From DASYKS01 sp031404815 (GTDB lineage: Bacteria; Acidobacteriota; Thermoanaerobaculia; Multivoradales; UBA5704), in NCBI GenBank assembly GCA_031404815.1, contig JANNIH010000014.1:1-64000 (forward strand): a stretch of DNA of 64,000 nucleotides. Reading direction: 5' to 3'. A program made the translations under genes and the position numbers. Of this stretch, positions 54,739 through 64,000 are shown one piece after another. Position 1 is the stretch's first letter. Every line of letters starts with the position of its first letter. The notes under the pieces are model-generated. The model searched no databases and was not told the origin of the DNA. It saw nothing but the letters and a program-made list of their open reading frames with translations.

Positions 54739-57438
54739 TTAGAGCCCGGCGCCGCTCGCGGCGCTTCCCACCGGCGAGCTGGCCAGCGGCTCGCGCGGCA
54801 CGGTGTTGGATGGCGGGGTTGGCGGGGTCGGCGGGCTCGGCGCCGCGGACGGAGCGCGCTGCGGTTCGCGATCTTCGCGGCCACCGCGGCCACCCCGCCC
54901 ATCGCCCCCTTCCGACTCCGCGGCACCAACCAGAACCTCGGCGGAGCGAAGCTGGACCGGTCCGATCTGGCGCAGGCCGCTGTCCTTAGCTTCCCCTTGC
55001 ACAAACGAGACCGCGGAGGAGCCCGCGCCGATCGCACGGAACGTGATGCGCACGACGGTGCCCGAACCCGCGACCCCCGGGCCGGTGCCGAGACGGCTGG
55101 CGCCGAGCACCAGCTCGCCCGGTCGCGAGCTGTCGGAAAGGACCTGGGCGCGCGTTGCATCACCGAGGAAATCCCCCGGCTCGACCCGTAGAACCGCCAA
55201 GACGGCCGGGTCGAACCGCAGCGTCATCGGCAGGTGCCCAACCGACACCAGGGCGAATGCATCCAGCGACAGCATCAGCCGCTCGCCGATTTGGACCTCG
55301 GCGCGCTGCGGGGTGAGCGAGAGACGAACGGCCGGCTCGCCGTTGGTGGCGACACCGGACACCGCGGTCGCCGCGAGCGCCGTTTCCGCCGCCGCAGCCG
55401 CCGCCCGCCGGGCGACCAACACGCGCTGACCGTCGGCCGAGAGCGCCGCCGCGATCAGCTCATCGGCCTGGGCCTCGATCGCCGAAAGGCGCGCGGGCGG
55501 TTCCTCCTCGACCGGCTCCTTTTGCTCCGGCTCCTTGAAGATGTCGGAAGGGGCAGAAGGCGTCGGGGCGAACTGCGGCGGCTGTTGCACCTGCGGTTGA
55601 GGATCCTGGGGCACGGCAACACCGGCCAGACCGGAATCCTCCGGACGGAGGCCGCGCGGCAGCTGCTGCAAGCGACGCCGGATCACGTCCTGGACCTCTT
55701 CGGGCGTTCCGGCATCACCGTCGAACGGCCCTTCGACCGTCCCCTCGACCCGGGGGCTGCCGCCACGGAAAGAGATATTGGCCTCGGTACCGACCCAGAT
55801 CGGCAGCAGGTCCTCCTCGGTGATCTCGGCGTTGCGGATGATGTGCGGCGTGAGGGTCAGGATCACATCCTGGCGCTGGTTCTCGCCCTTCTTGTTGGAG
55901 AACAACCGCCCGAGCACAGGGATCTCGGACAGGCCGGGAATACCGCTCTCGGAAGACTTCTCGTCGGTCCGGAGGAGGCCGGCGAGGAAGTTCGTCTCAC
56001 CATCCTTGAGCCGAATCTTGGTGTCGATCGTGCGGGTCCCGATCACCGGCTGGGACTGGCCGCCCGCCGCTTGAATCTCTCGGCTGATGTCGGAAACCTC
56101 GACCTTCACCTTGAGCGTGATCTCCCGGTTGTGGTGGACCCGCGGCTCGATATCGAGCCGAATGCCCACGTCCTGGTACTGGAACGAGGTGATCGGTGCG
56201 GTGATCAGACCACCCTGGCCCGGCGTCTGGGCCGAGAACTGGGTGAGCGGGATGGGCACCCGATCGCCAATCACCAGGCTCGCCTTCTCGCCTTCGGAAA
56301 TGCGCAGCTGGGGCTTGGCCAGGAGCTGCGCGTCGCTGTTGGTCTTGACAAAGTTGTAGAGGAAGTTGGGGATCGTGAGCACCCAGTTGCTCTGGTTCAG
56401 GTACTGAAGGTCGGAGAGGCGAAGCTTCGGCGCGGTGGTGCCGGTGCCGCCGAGGTCGAGGCTCTGGGTGATCGAGGTCGCGCTGAGCGCCATGCCGAGT
56501 TCGCGCAGACGACCGGTGTTGACCTGCAGCAACTCGACATCGATCACCACTTCGGCCTTCGACTTGTCGTTGGCCTGGATGATCTTTTCTGCGACCTTCA
56601 CTTTGTCCGCCGTGTCGCGCAGGATGATCGCGTTCAGGCTCTCGTTGGTCGCGATCTTCCGCGCATCGATCAGGCTGCGCAGAATCGTGGTCATCTCTTT
56701 GACGTCCGAGTTCGACAGGAAGAACGTCTGGATCACCAGATCCTCGTAGGTGCGCCGGTTCTGCGGCGTGTCCGCGGCGATCAGGATGGTCTGCTCGTCG
56801 AGCACCTTGTAGAAGTGGCCGGCCGAGCGCATCAGGACTTCGAGCGCATTCTGCGCGGTGACGTCCTTGAGTTCGATCGCTATCTCCTGGTCCTTCAGGT
56901 TCGGATCGAACAGCACGTTGATCCCGTAGGCTTTGGCGAGCGCTCGGTAGATGTCGAAGATCGAAACCGGCTGCGGGAAGTCGAGCGAAATCGGCTGGTT
57001 GCTGCGCGGGTTGAGCTGCGGCGGCTGCGGTCGGGTGCCCCGGTTCTTGGCCTTGAGCTCATCGAGCGTCGGCACTTCGCGGTTCTGCGCCGCGACTTGG
57101 CGCCTTACCCCTTCGAGTTCGGACTGGGCGTACTGGTTGGTCGGGTCGAGCTGGACCGCCTGCTGAAGCTCGATCAGCGCGCGCTCGGGCACGCCCGCGG
57201 CCCGAAAGTCTTTCCCCTTCTTGAAATGCTCCTGCGAAGCGCGGATTTTCGCGCGCAGAAGGTCGGTCCGAATGCTCAAGTTGGACGGGTCGCTTTCGAG
57301 CGCTTTCAAGTAGGCGACCACGGCGTCGTCCCAACGGCCGAGCTGGGCGGCGATCTCCGCCTCCCGGTAGGTTCGATAGCTCGTGCAACCGGTCGCGATT
57401 ACGACCGAGGCGAGCAAGAGGGTCCGGCATCCGCGCAT
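54739..57438 (-). CDS. secretin with C-terminal cohesin-like domain
   Basis: The 899-residue outer-membrane lipoprotein has a lipobox in VIATGC near residue 18. TPR-like repeats come first (about 25-110), then N-domains (STN/N0 at about 150-300 with FLSNSDVKEMTTILRSL) and the secretin beta-barrel (RVPIPLTQ to the conserved VILTLTPHII at about residue 530). A linker with Pro/Gln follows. Then comes a cohesin-type domain (VRLSLTPQRAEVQIGERLMLSLDA and LRFDPAVLAVLRVEPGDF) at roughly 690-815, and a Ser/Pro/Gly tail. It would be the gated exit pore. The cohesin tail could sit on the outer surface. Confidence 0.9.
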   Translation of the reverse strand: MRGCRTLLLASVVIATGCTSYRTYREAEIAAQLGRWDDAVVAYLKALESDPSNLSIRTDLLRAKIRASQEHFKKGKDFRAAGVPERALIELQQAVQLDPTNQYAQSELEGVRRQVAAQNREVPTLDELKAKNRGTRPQPPQLNPRSNQPISLDFPQPVSIFDIYRALAKAYGINVLFDPNLKDQEIAIELKDVTAQNALEVLMRSAGHFYKVLDEQTILIAADTPQNRRTYEDLVIQTFFLSNSDVKEMTTILRSLIDARKIATNESLNAIILRDTADKVKVAEKIIQANDKSKAEVVIDVELLQVNTGRLRELGMALSATSITQSLDLGGTGTTAPKLRLSDLQYLNQSNWVLTIPNFLYNFVKTNSDAQLLAKPQLRISEGEKASLVIGDRVPIPLTQFSAQTPGQGGLITAPITSFQYQDVGIRLDIEPRVHHNREITLKVKVEVSDISREIQAAGGQSQPVIGTRTIDTKIRLKDGETNFLAGLLRTDEKSSESGIPGLSEIPVLGRLFSNKKGENQRQDVILTLTPHIIRNAEITEEDLLPIWVGTEANISFRGGSPRVEGTVEGPFDGDAGTPEEVQDVIRRRLQQLPRGLRPEDSGLAGVAVPQDPQPQVQQPPQFAPTPSAPSDIFKEPEQKEPVEEEPPARLSAIEAQADELIAAALSADGQRVLVARRAAAAAAETALAATAVSGVATNGEPAVRLSLTPQRAEVQIGERLMLSLDAFALVSVGHLPMTLRFDPAVLAVLRVEPGDFLGDATRAQVLSDSSRPGELVLGASRLGTGPGVAGSGTVVRITFRAIGAGSSAVSFVQGEAKDSGLRQIGPVQLRSAEVLVGAAESEGGDGRGGRGGREDREPQRAPSAAPSPPTPPTPPSNTVPREPLASSPVGSAASGAGL

Positions 57439-57463
57439 CGCGTGCTCCTAGAGAATTTGACGC

Positions 57464-58060
57464 TCAACGACCGACCGCCAAGCGTTGCGCCGGCAGATCG
57501 GGAAAATCGATGAACTTGATATCGACCGACTCGTAGCCGATCTTCGCCACTCGAAACTTGACCAGGACGACATCGCCTTCCCGGGCATTGATGATCGTTT
57601 TGCCGTCCGAAAAGGCGGCCAACGGCCGATCTTTCGGGCCGAAGCTGCCGAGATACTTGAAGGTGAACGTCGGCGGCTTCGGCCGCTGCGCTTCCGCGAG
57701 AGCCAAACGCTGCCGCTCCTCGGCCTCGCGAGCCGCCTGCTCGAGCGCCAGGCGCTCCCGTTCCAGATCCGCTTTCGTCGGCTGTACCGGCGGTGGTGGA
57801 GGGGGCGGCGGCGGCTCGTAGAAGCGCCAGGGATCGCGGCCCACCGCGATGCTCTGCGGTGTGCGCGAGAGCGCGCCGAGGGCCAGCTCCGCGACCGCAT
57901 CGGGCGTTTCGATCGCACCTGAAGCCGCTGTGCCCGACCGGCCTCCCCGCGCCGGCGCCAAAGCTTCCTCTCCTCCGGACCACGGCCCGTAGCGCAAGAT
58001 CAGCGCGAGCAACAGCGCACCGAATGCAACGAGCAGCAAGCGCCGCCGTTCCAGGGTCAT
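57464..58060 (-). CDS. PilP/GspC-like periplasmic protein
   Basis: This 198-residue inner-membrane protein has a signal anchor at about residues 6-22. Then come a poly-Pro run (nine Pro) and a coiled helix (KADLERERLALEQAAREAEERQRLALAEAQ). A small C-terminal beta domain (FTFKYLGSFGPKDRPLAAFSDGKTIINAREGDVV) resembles PilP/GspC homology regions. It would join the inner-membrane platform to the secretin. The four-base overlap with the PilO-like stop ties it to the operon. Confidence 0.8.
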   Translation of the reverse strand: MTLERRRLLLVAFGALLLALILRYGPWSGGEEALAPARGGRSGTAASGAIETPDAVAELALGALSRTPQSIAVGRDPWRFYEPPPPPPPPPVQPTKADLERERLALEQAAREAEERQRLALAEAQRPKPPTFTFKYLGSFGPKDRPLAAFSDGKTIINAREGDVVLVKFRVAKIGYESVDIKFIDFPDLPAQRLAVGR

Positions 58061-58758
58061 TCCTCACCTCCTGCGGATCGAGAGCTCTGCGGGCCGGCGA
58101 GCGCCGCGTCGGCCGGAGACTGGGGGCCCTTCTTCGTTCCGGAGTTCGTCGGTCTACCTCCGTTGGCCCGAACCGGAACCGCGAACGGGTTGGTCTCGTC
58201 CAGGGCAAACAGCGTCGACAACTTGAACTCGATGCGCAACTCCGAGCCGGAAGCGTCGTCGACGCTCGCGAGGTCCATCCCCTCGACGGTGACGAACGAA
58301 TCCGTGGCCTCGAGCAGGTCGAAGAAGCGGCGCAGGCCGCTATAGGTTCCGCCCACCGAAAAGTTGAACGCCCGATGGACCAGACCGAAGTCATCGATCC
58401 GCTCTTCCGGATAGGAGAGAATCTGCGGGTCGAGCCCGGCTTTCCGAGCCAACTCTTGGACCTCGGCGGTGACTTGGGTCAAGCGCCGTTTGCGGGTCGA
58501 GAAGCGATCCTGGTAGAGCTGCCGAATCCCCGTCCGGCTGGCCTCCGCCCGCTTCACACTCTCGTCCGCATCGCGCTCCCGATCGGAGAGCGACTGTAAG
58601 CCGGCGCGATCCGCGGCGAGCCGCTCTTCGAGCGCGTCGACCCGGTTCGCGTAGCCGAGTCGATAGACACCGAACGCGGCCAGGTTGGCCAGGAAGAAGA
58701 TCAACGCCGGGGCCCAGACCCAGGCCCGTTCGCGCCATACCCGATCCGGGCTCTTCAT
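58057..58758 (-). CDS. PilO-like inner-membrane protein
   Basis: This 233-residue protein has one N-terminal membrane helix (about 16-34), a coiled-coil, then a ferredoxin-like domain containing FSVGGTYSGLRRFFDLLEATDSF, as in PilO/GspM. It overlaps the PilN-like stop as ATGA. It pairs with PilN in the type IV pilus alignment complex. Confidence 0.85.
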   Translation of the reverse strand: MKSPDRVWRERAWVWAPALIFFLANLAAFGVYRLGYANRVDALEERLAADRAGLQSLSDRERDADESVKRAEASRTGIRQLYQDRFSTRKRRLTQVTAEVQELARKAGLDPQILSYPEERIDDFGLVHRAFNFSVGGTYSGLRRFFDLLEATDSFVTVEGMDLASVDDASGSELRIEFKLSTLFALDETNPFAVPVRANGGRPTNSGTKKGPQSPADAALAGPQSSRSAGGEE

Positions 58759-59447
58759 CGCTCCCCTCCCGTCACAGCCGCTCCGCCCGGCGCTACCCCT
58801 GGGAGATAGTCGACGCTGAGCTTGAAATTGATCAGCCCTTTGTCGTCCTTCTGCTGGCTCTCGGGGTCAGGTTCGGCGAACTCGGCGCGAGCGAACAGGC
58901 GATCGACGAACTGAAGCATCGCCTCAACGCTCTTGGCTTGGCCTTCGATCTCGAGACGGATCCGTTCGCCGGAACCCGCGGTCTTGCCCGAGTTCCCCGC
59001 GGTCGAAGCCGAAGACCTCCCAGAGATCCTACCTTTCGTATTGTCGCTCTTCGGGCGCAGCGAGACCAGACGAACGTCACCCGGCAACTCGCGCGCCAAC
59101 CGGTCGAGCAGCGTGCTCCACGAGAACTTGCGCTCGGCGATCCGCTGATTGAGGAAACCGACCTGCGAATTCTGTCGATCGAGGTCGAACGATTCGAGTT
59201 GGCGGGAAGATTCGCTGATCAGCCGCTCGATCCGTTCGCGCTCGGCGACCAGATCCTCGCGCTCCGCGCGCTGGGTCGCGGAGTCCTCGAGGTAACGCCA
59301 GTAGCCTGCGACGTTTTCGACCAGAAGAAGAGTGCCGAGGACGCCGAGCAGGAGGGCGATTCGCACCACCGGTCGACCGTTGGCGAACGGGCGACGAGCC
59401 AGGTTGAGCGGATCGAGCGGATCGCGGCTTCTGCGGACGACGCTCAC
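58755..59447 (-). CDS. PilN-like inner-membrane protein
   Basis: GTG 59447 overlaps the PilM-like stop (GTGA), which decides the start. The 230-residue product has LDPLNLARRPFANGRP (the PilN N-terminal motif that binds PilM) and a membrane helix at about residues 30-50. A helical coiled region follows, then a beta domain ending FKLSVDYLPG. The Ser/Gly-rich loop near residues 140-160 is low-complexity. Confidence 0.85.
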   Translation of the reverse strand: MSVVRRSRDPLDPLNLARRPFANGRPVVRIALLLGVLGTLLLVENVAGYWRYLEDSATQRAEREDLVAERERIERLISESSRQLESFDLDRQNSQVGFLNQRIAERKFSWSTLLDRLARELPGDVRLVSLRPKSDNTKGRISGRSSASTAGNSGKTAGSGERIRLEIEGQAKSVEAMLQFVDRLFARAEFAEPDPESQQKDDKGLINFKLSVDYLPGVAPGGAAVTGGER

Positions 59448-60481
59448 GAGACCTCCATCCGCACCGCGCCGAGCAGCGGTGCAAGCTCGCGCCAAGGCGC
59501 GGTCGTCTCTTCGGCCCGCACCGGCGGCAGCTGACGGCCGTCGAGCGGGATGGCGCGAAGCCCCAGCCCCTGATCGATCAGATCGACCCAGAGCGGCTCC
59601 AGCTCGGCCGGCGCCACCAGCACCAACTGCCCGTGCGGCTCGCCGGGAAAGTGTTCGTCGAGAAAGTTGCGGGTGAGGCGAAGATCGCGCTCCACCAGGC
59701 CCGAACGTGCGTCGTCGGGAAGCGAGGTCGCAAACGCCTTGAACCGGTGCAGCACCGGCTCGCCGGCGCGGCGAAACACCAAGGTGTAGGAATCCGAGTC
59801 GGCGAGGACCAGTCCCGAGAGTTCTCGACGCTCCCCTTCGCCCCCCCGGGCCGGGCCGTCGAGCGCCGAGGCGAGCGCCAAACTCGCGTTGGTGATCAGC
59901 CCCAAGCGCACGCCCGCCGCCTGAAACGCCTCTTCGACCTGGGCGAGCAGCGCTTCGACCGCGAAGCCGAGCAGAAGGCGGCGCGGCTCTTCTTGTCCGG
60001 CGAGCGGCATGACTTCCGTGGCATTCAAGCGCAGCTCCTCGACCCGAAACGGCACCAGTCGGCGCAGCTTCCAACGCAGCACCTCGTCGATCGCCGCCTC
60101 GCTGCGCGGCAGGTCGCCCGATTCGGTGAACACGACCCGCAGCCAGCCGTCGGGCACCACGAGAGAAGCCGCCTTGACCGCAACACCGCTCTCTTTGAGG
60201 GTTCGCACCAGACCCGCCACCTGACCGGAAAACGCCCGTGGGTCGCGCAACGGCCCGCCGAGCGGACCCGACAGAAACGCATCGGACGGCAGCGCCACAT
60301 GGCGGTAGGAACGAAAGCGATAGGTCTCTCCTTGGCGCGGGAGATGGGCGTACCGCAAGCGCTCGCCGTCGAGCGCGAAGACATGCGACGGCACCGGCAT
60401 CGGACTGAAGCCGAGCACCCGTCGCCAGAGTGAAATCGAGGGATCGCCCATGGGTTCGATTCGGATCGACTCGGCGGTCAA
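59444..60481 (-). CDS. PilM-like cytoplasmic ATPase-fold protein
   Basis: This 345-residue protein overlaps the PilB-like stop by four bases with a TTG start (an ATG at 60451 is an alternative). Segments SHVFALDGERLRYAHLP and EEALRWKLRRLVPF-type helix (DEVLRWKLRRLVPFRVEELRL) fit PilM/GspL actin-like proteins. The nucleotide-binding motifs are weakly conserved. It recruits PilN and the assembly ATPase at the inner membrane. Confidence 0.75.
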   Translation of the reverse strand: MTAESIRIEPMGDPSISLWRRVLGFSPMPVPSHVFALDGERLRYAHLPRQGETYRFRSYRHVALPSDAFLSGPLGGPLRDPRAFSGQVAGLVRTLKESGVAVKAASLVVPDGWLRVVFTESGDLPRSEAAIDEVLRWKLRRLVPFRVEELRLNATEVMPLAGQEEPRRLLLGFAVEALLAQVEEAFQAAGVRLGLITNASLALASALDGPARGGEGERRELSGLVLADSDSYTLVFRRAGEPVLHRFKAFATSLPDDARSGLVERDLRLTRNFLDEHFPGEPHGQLVLVAPAELEPLWVDLIDQGLGLRAIPLDGRQLPPVRAEETTAPWRELAPLLGAVRMEVS

Positions 60482-62139
60482 TCGACGAAAGTGACCTTGT
60501 TGATCTCGCGCAACGTCGTGGCTCCTTGAAAGACCTTCTCCAGCGCCGATTCACGCAGAAAGGTCATCCCCTCTTCCTTCGCCGCACGCTTGATCTCCGA
60601 GGCCGGCCGGCGGTCCAAGATCAGCTCGCGAATATGGTCCGACAGGTCGAGCAGCTCGGATACCGCGAGGCGGCCATGGAAGCCGGTGCCGTTGCACTCG
60701 ATGCACCCGACCCCCTCGTGGAACGTGAACTCACCGTAGACGGCCGGATCGAGGCCGCTCTCCTCGAGCAGCTGCCGCGTAGGTTTCGCCGGCACCCTGC
60801 AATGATCGCAAATCTTGCGCACCAAGCGCTGGGCGAGGACGCAGTTTAACGCGGAGACGAAGTTGTAGAGGTCGACGTTCATGTTCAGGAACCGGCCGAG
60901 CACGTCGACCACGTTGTTGGCATGCACGGTGGTGAACACCAAGTGGCCGGTGAGTGCCGACTGGATCGCGATCTGCGCCGTCTCTTCGTCGCGGATCTCG
61001 CCGACCATCACCTTGTCCGGGTCGTGCCTAAGGATCGAGCGCAAACCGCGGGCGAAGGTCAACCCCTTCTTCTCGTTGACCGGAATCTGGGTGATGCCGC
61101 GGAGCTGATACTCGACCGGGTCTTCGATGGTGACGATCTTGTCCTCCGAGGTCTGGATCTCGGAGAGGCAGGCGTAGAGCGTGGTGGTCTTGCCCGAACC
61201 GGTCGGCCCGGTGACCAACACCATGCCGTACGGCTCGCGGATGAACTTGCGCACCTTGCGTAGCGTCTCGTCGTCGAAGCCGAGAATCTCCAGCCGGAGG
61301 TTCTTGAACTCCTTGTTCATCGACTCCTTGTCGAGGATGCGGATCACGCAATCCTCGCCGTGGACCGAGGGGATGATCGAAACGCGAAAATCGATCGTCC
61401 GGCCTTTGAGGCGCAGCCGGAACCGGCCGTCTTGGGGGACGCGCTTTTCTGCGATGTCGAGTTCGGACATGACCTTGATCCGGCTGATGATCGTCTGGTG
61501 ATGCCGCTTGTCGATCGGCTCCATCGCCTGGTAGAGCACGCCGTCGATCCGGTACTTGATAATCACTTCGTTGTCGCGCGACTCGATGTGGATGTCACTC
61601 GCCCGGCGCTGGATCGCGTTGAACATGGTCGAATCGACCAGCTTGATGATCGGGCTGGTGTCGGCGGTGATCCTGTCGATCGAAAGGATCTCCTCGCCGT
61701 CCTCGTCCTCTTGGACCAGTTGGATGCGGAAGTCTTCGCTCGCCTCGTCGAGCACGCGCTGGGTGCTCTCCGACTTCTGCAAAATCTCGTCGATCGCCGA
61801 GCGGACGCCGATCCGCACCTCGACCGGTTGCCCGAGCAGCAGCTCCATCTCGTCGATCTTCACCACGTCCGACGGATCGGCCATGACGACGGCAAGACGG
61901 CCGGCGAGCTGCTCGGACGGGATGAAGCCGTAGCGCAACATCAGCTCGAACGGGACCTTCCGGAACAGGTCGTTCTCGATCCGGAAATGGGTCATGTCGA
62001 CGAACTCGAGGCCATAGCGCGAAGCGAACCCTTCCGCGACAGTTCTTTCGCGCGCAATCCGCTCCCGAGCCTGCTCGACCGTCTCGGCGTTGAGCGGCTT
62101 GTCTTCGACCATCGGCCTGGCGTTGGTGCTTACGACCAT
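60478..62139 (-). CDS. type II secretion/type IV pilus assembly ATPase (GspE/PilB-like)
   Basis: The 553-residue protein has the N-terminal MshEN-like domain (about residues 30-140), then the Walker A GPTGSGKTTTLY, Asp box VTIEDPVEYQL, Walker B VMVGEIRDEETA and His box GHLVFTTVHANN. The C-terminal zinc site uses CDHC and CIEC. It powers pseudopilus or pilus extension. No retraction ATPase (PilT) was found in the window. Confidence 0.95.
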   Translation of the reverse strand: MVVSTNARPMVEDKPLNAETVEQARERIARERTVAEGFASRYGLEFVDMTHFRIENDLFRKVPFELMLRYGFIPSEQLAGRLAVVMADPSDVVKIDEMELLLGQPVEVRIGVRSAIDEILQKSESTQRVLDEASEDFRIQLVQEDEDGEEILSIDRITADTSPIIKLVDSTMFNAIQRRASDIHIESRDNEVIIKYRIDGVLYQAMEPIDKRHHQTIISRIKVMSELDIAEKRVPQDGRFRLRLKGRTIDFRVSIIPSVHGEDCVIRILDKESMNKEFKNLRLEILGFDDETLRKVRKFIREPYGMVLVTGPTGSGKTTTLYACLSEIQTSEDKIVTIEDPVEYQLRGITQIPVNEKKGLTFARGLRSILRHDPDKVMVGEIRDEETAQIAIQSALTGHLVFTTVHANNVVDVLGRFLNMNVDLYNFVSALNCVLAQRLVRKICDHCRVPAKPTRQLLEESGLDPAVYGEFTFHEGVGCIECNGTGFHGRLAVSELLDLSDHIRELILDRRPASEIKRAAKEEGMTFLRESALEKVFQGATTLREINKVTFVD

Positions 62140-62188
62140 TCCTTCACCTCGAACCTTTAACGCACGAGAACGGCAAAACGTCGCCCGC

Positions 62189-63433
62189 CTAGAACTTGCT
62201 CTGGCCGAGCGAGCTGAACATGGGGAGGTAAATCGAGACCAGCAGAAGCCCGATGATCAACCCCATGAAGACCAACATGATCGGCTCGACCAGGGAGAGC
62301 AGCCGCTGCATCCGCACTTCGACCTGCTCGTCGAGGAAGTCGGAGACGCTCGACAGCATTTCGTCGAGCGCTCCGGTCGCCTCGCCGACCTTGACCATGT
62401 CGATCGCCATGTCGGTGAACACGCCGCTGTCTTCCAAGGCGGCGTAGAACGGCCGACCCTCGCGCACCATTTGGATGCGTGGCTCGATCTTGACGCGCAC
62501 CGCCGCATTGCTGACGCTCCCGGTCGCGATCTCGAGCGCCGGCACGAGCGGGATGCCCCCTTTGAGCAGGGTCGACAGCGAGCGACAGAACTCCGACAGA
62601 GCGAAACGATGGAACACATGCCCGAGCAAGGGGATGCGCAATCGCCAGCCATCGACCCGAATTCGCCCCGCCGGGGTGTTGGCGTACTGACGTAGAAAGA
62701 TCCCCGCCGCGCCCAGCCCGAGCGCGATCCACGCCCAGTTCCAGACGAACAGGGTGCGCTCGTTGAGGAAATGGGAGATCCCGAGCGTAATCCGGGTGAT
62801 GACCGGCAGGTCGACTTCCATGTCGGCGAAGAAGACCTCGAACTTCGGCACGACGTAGATCGCCATCACCGCGATCATCGTGATCGACAGGCAGATCAGG
62901 ACCACCGGGTAGACCAAGGCCGAGACGACCCGCTTGCGGGCATCGAGAACCAGTTTCAAGTAGCGGACAAAACGGCGGATCACCTGCTCGAGCTCGCCGC
63001 TGCGTTCGCCCGCCTTGAGCGCCGAGGGATAGAGCCGCGGGAACAGGTCGCCGTGGCTGGCAAAGGCGTCGGACAGCTCTTCGCCACTCTTCACCCGGTC
63101 GCGAATGTCGCCCAAGACCTCGCGAAACGTCGGGTTCTTCATCCGTTCAAGCATCAGGTCGAGCGCCTGAAGCAGCGGCAGACCGGCTTTGAGCAGGGCC
63201 GACAGCTCCTGGTTCCAAATCAGAAACTCAGCGGTGGCGATTTTCTTGCGTCGCCCTAAGCGAGATCCCAACCCACGGGTCCCGGCGCTCGCCGGCAGCC
63301 CTCGTCGGCGCGCCTCGAACAGGTGGAGACCGCGCTTGGTGAGTTCCACGCGCAGCGCGGCCTCGTCGCTCGCGGCGACCATCTCCTCGACGACCCGACC
63401 GTCCGGAGTCCCGACCCGACAGACGAACTGCAT
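62189..63433 (-). CDS. GspF/PilC-like inner-membrane platform protein
   Basis: This 414-residue protein has two repeated GspF cytoplasmic domains with membrane helices at about 172-190, 222-242 and 378-400. It has LLKAGLPLLQALDLM and LLKGGIPLVPALEIA, typical repeats, and ends SIYLPMFSSLGQSKF. It is 49 bases upstream of the GspE/PilB gene in the same direction. Confidence 0.95.
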   Translation of the reverse strand: MQFVCRVGTPDGRVVEEMVAASDEAALRVELTKRGLHLFEARRRGLPASAGTRGLGSRLGRRKKIATAEFLIWNQELSALLKAGLPLLQALDLMLERMKNPTFREVLGDIRDRVKSGEELSDAFASHGDLFPRLYPSALKAGERSGELEQVIRRFVRYLKLVLDARKRVVSALVYPVVLICLSITMIAVMAIYVVPKFEVFFADMEVDLPVITRITLGISHFLNERTLFVWNWAWIALGLGAAGIFLRQYANTPAGRIRVDGWRLRIPLLGHVFHRFALSEFCRSLSTLLKGGIPLVPALEIATGSVSNAAVRVKIEPRIQMVREGRPFYAALEDSGVFTDMAIDMVKVGEATGALDEMLSSVSDFLDEQVEVRMQRLLSLVEPIMLVFMGLIIGLLLVSIYLPMFSSLGQSKF

Positions 63434-63438
63434 AGGGC

Positions 63439-64000
63439 TCAGGGCTCCCGCTCGACGGCGCGCACCGTCAACACGATCATCAGGGCCTCGCGGCTCTCCT
63501 CGCTCTTGGCGAGCGCCAGGCTGACGTTCTGGTCGAGGGCAAGGTTCAAGTTGGTGAAAATCAACGGCTTCGATCGGCTGGCGGCGCCGCCTCCGGTCCG
63601 ACCGGATCTCCGGACCAGGAACTCGGCCAGCCGGACGCGCCGATCGGAGTGCACGGTGCCGACCCTGAAGCTGACCTGGAACTCTTGCCCGAGGTCATAG
63701 GCCACCGCCTGCCCTTCCGACGTGGCGAGATCGGCGCGCGCCGCCAGATCGTAAATCTCATACGGGAGCAGGCTGCGCAGCCGGCGGGTCAGATCGGGAG
63801 GGAGATCCGAATGGGAGACCGGAGGCGACATCACCGCCCGACTCGCCTTGACGATCATCACTTCGACCGAGAGCGAGCGGATCGGATGATCGAACTCGTG
63901 TAGCAGAGGCATGATCCGGGCGATCACCGCCCGGCTGTCGCGGATCACGATCGTATTGTCGGCCGGCTGCAGCTCGACGGTGCCGCGCTCTGAGAGCAAC
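63439..64000 (-). CDS. secretin N-domain-like protein, cut by window edge
   Basis: The visible 186 residues enter from beyond the right edge. VELQPADNTIVIRDSRAVIARIMPLL and IRSLSVEVMIVKASR resemble secretin N-domain repeats. No secretin barrel follows. The rest is strand-rich with DQNVSLALAK, ending just five bases before GspF. It may be a secretin-associated or truncated-secretin protein. Only part is seen. Confidence 0.65.
   Translation of the reverse strand, partial: LLSERGTVELQPADNTIVIRDSRAVIARIMPLLHEFDHPIRSLSVEVMIVKASRAVMSPPVSHSDLPPDLTRRLRSLLPYEIYDLAARADLATSEGQAVAYDLGQEFQVSFRVGTVHSDRRVRLAEFLVRRSGRTGGGAASRSKPLIFTNLNLALDQNVSLALAKSEESREALMIVLTVRAVEREP

Overview
The window is GC-rich bacterial chromosomal DNA. 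Its best fit is Acidobacteriota, possibly the Thermoanaerobaculia side. The markers are an ADOP-type duplicated-permease ABC protein, a TonB-dependent receptor with a carboxypeptidase-like plug extension, an N-terminal Cys-rich membrane-anchored protein of a type common in that phylum, and a PilMNOP/secretin cluster. The taxonomy is an inference. No rRNA, tRNA or CRISPR array was seen.

Layout. 0-3 kb: debris and small accessory genes (truncated metallophosphoesterase, broken MazEF). 3.2-6 kb: aconitase. 6-7.5 kb: Panacea-domain gene, intact MazEF-like pair, broken methyltransferase. 7.7-11.8 kb: epimerase, radical SAM protein, DUF547 protein, glycosyltransferase. 11.9-12.2 kb: a 14-unit, 21-bp tandem repeat. 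12.3-17.5 kb: small genes, toxin-antitoxin relics and a large N6-adenine methylase/R-M-like protein with a coupled small gene. 17.5-20 kb: ADOP permease. 20-20.6 kb: RelBE/ParE-like pair. 20.7-33.4 kb: the most striking locus. It holds a TPR-CHAT protease, an unknown protein, an HExxHxxxxxH metalloprotease and a 2394-residue protein that appears to join a beta-propeller-like sensor, a histidine-kinase-like core, a receiver-like domain and a C-terminal SIR2-like domain. 33.5-37.5 kb: a decayed queD copy and an intact queD copy enclosing an array of toxin-antitoxin genes. 37.6-42 kb: MacAB-like efflux operon. 42-46.7 kb: citrate synthase and a TonB-dependent receptor. 46.8-48.6 kb: Mrp and LpxH-like genes. 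48.6-50.6 kb: further toxin-antitoxin material with PIN domains. 50.6-64 kb (minus strand): a type IV pilus/type II secretion-like operon (N-domain protein, GspF, GspE, PilM, PilN, PilO, PilP, secretin with cohesin domain, three pseudopilins), then dUTPase and a lipoprotein phosphodiesterase.

How it works together. Housekeeping blocks (TCA enzymes, envelope assembly, pilus/secretion, efflux) alternate with accessory patches rich in toxin-antitoxin modules, about a dozen loci with several broken. This suggests repeated insertion and decay. The CHAT-metalloprotease-SIR2 locus has the logic of a conflict or defence system: a sensor, signal relay, proteases and an NAD-directed effector. That role is inferred from domain motifs and gene order only.
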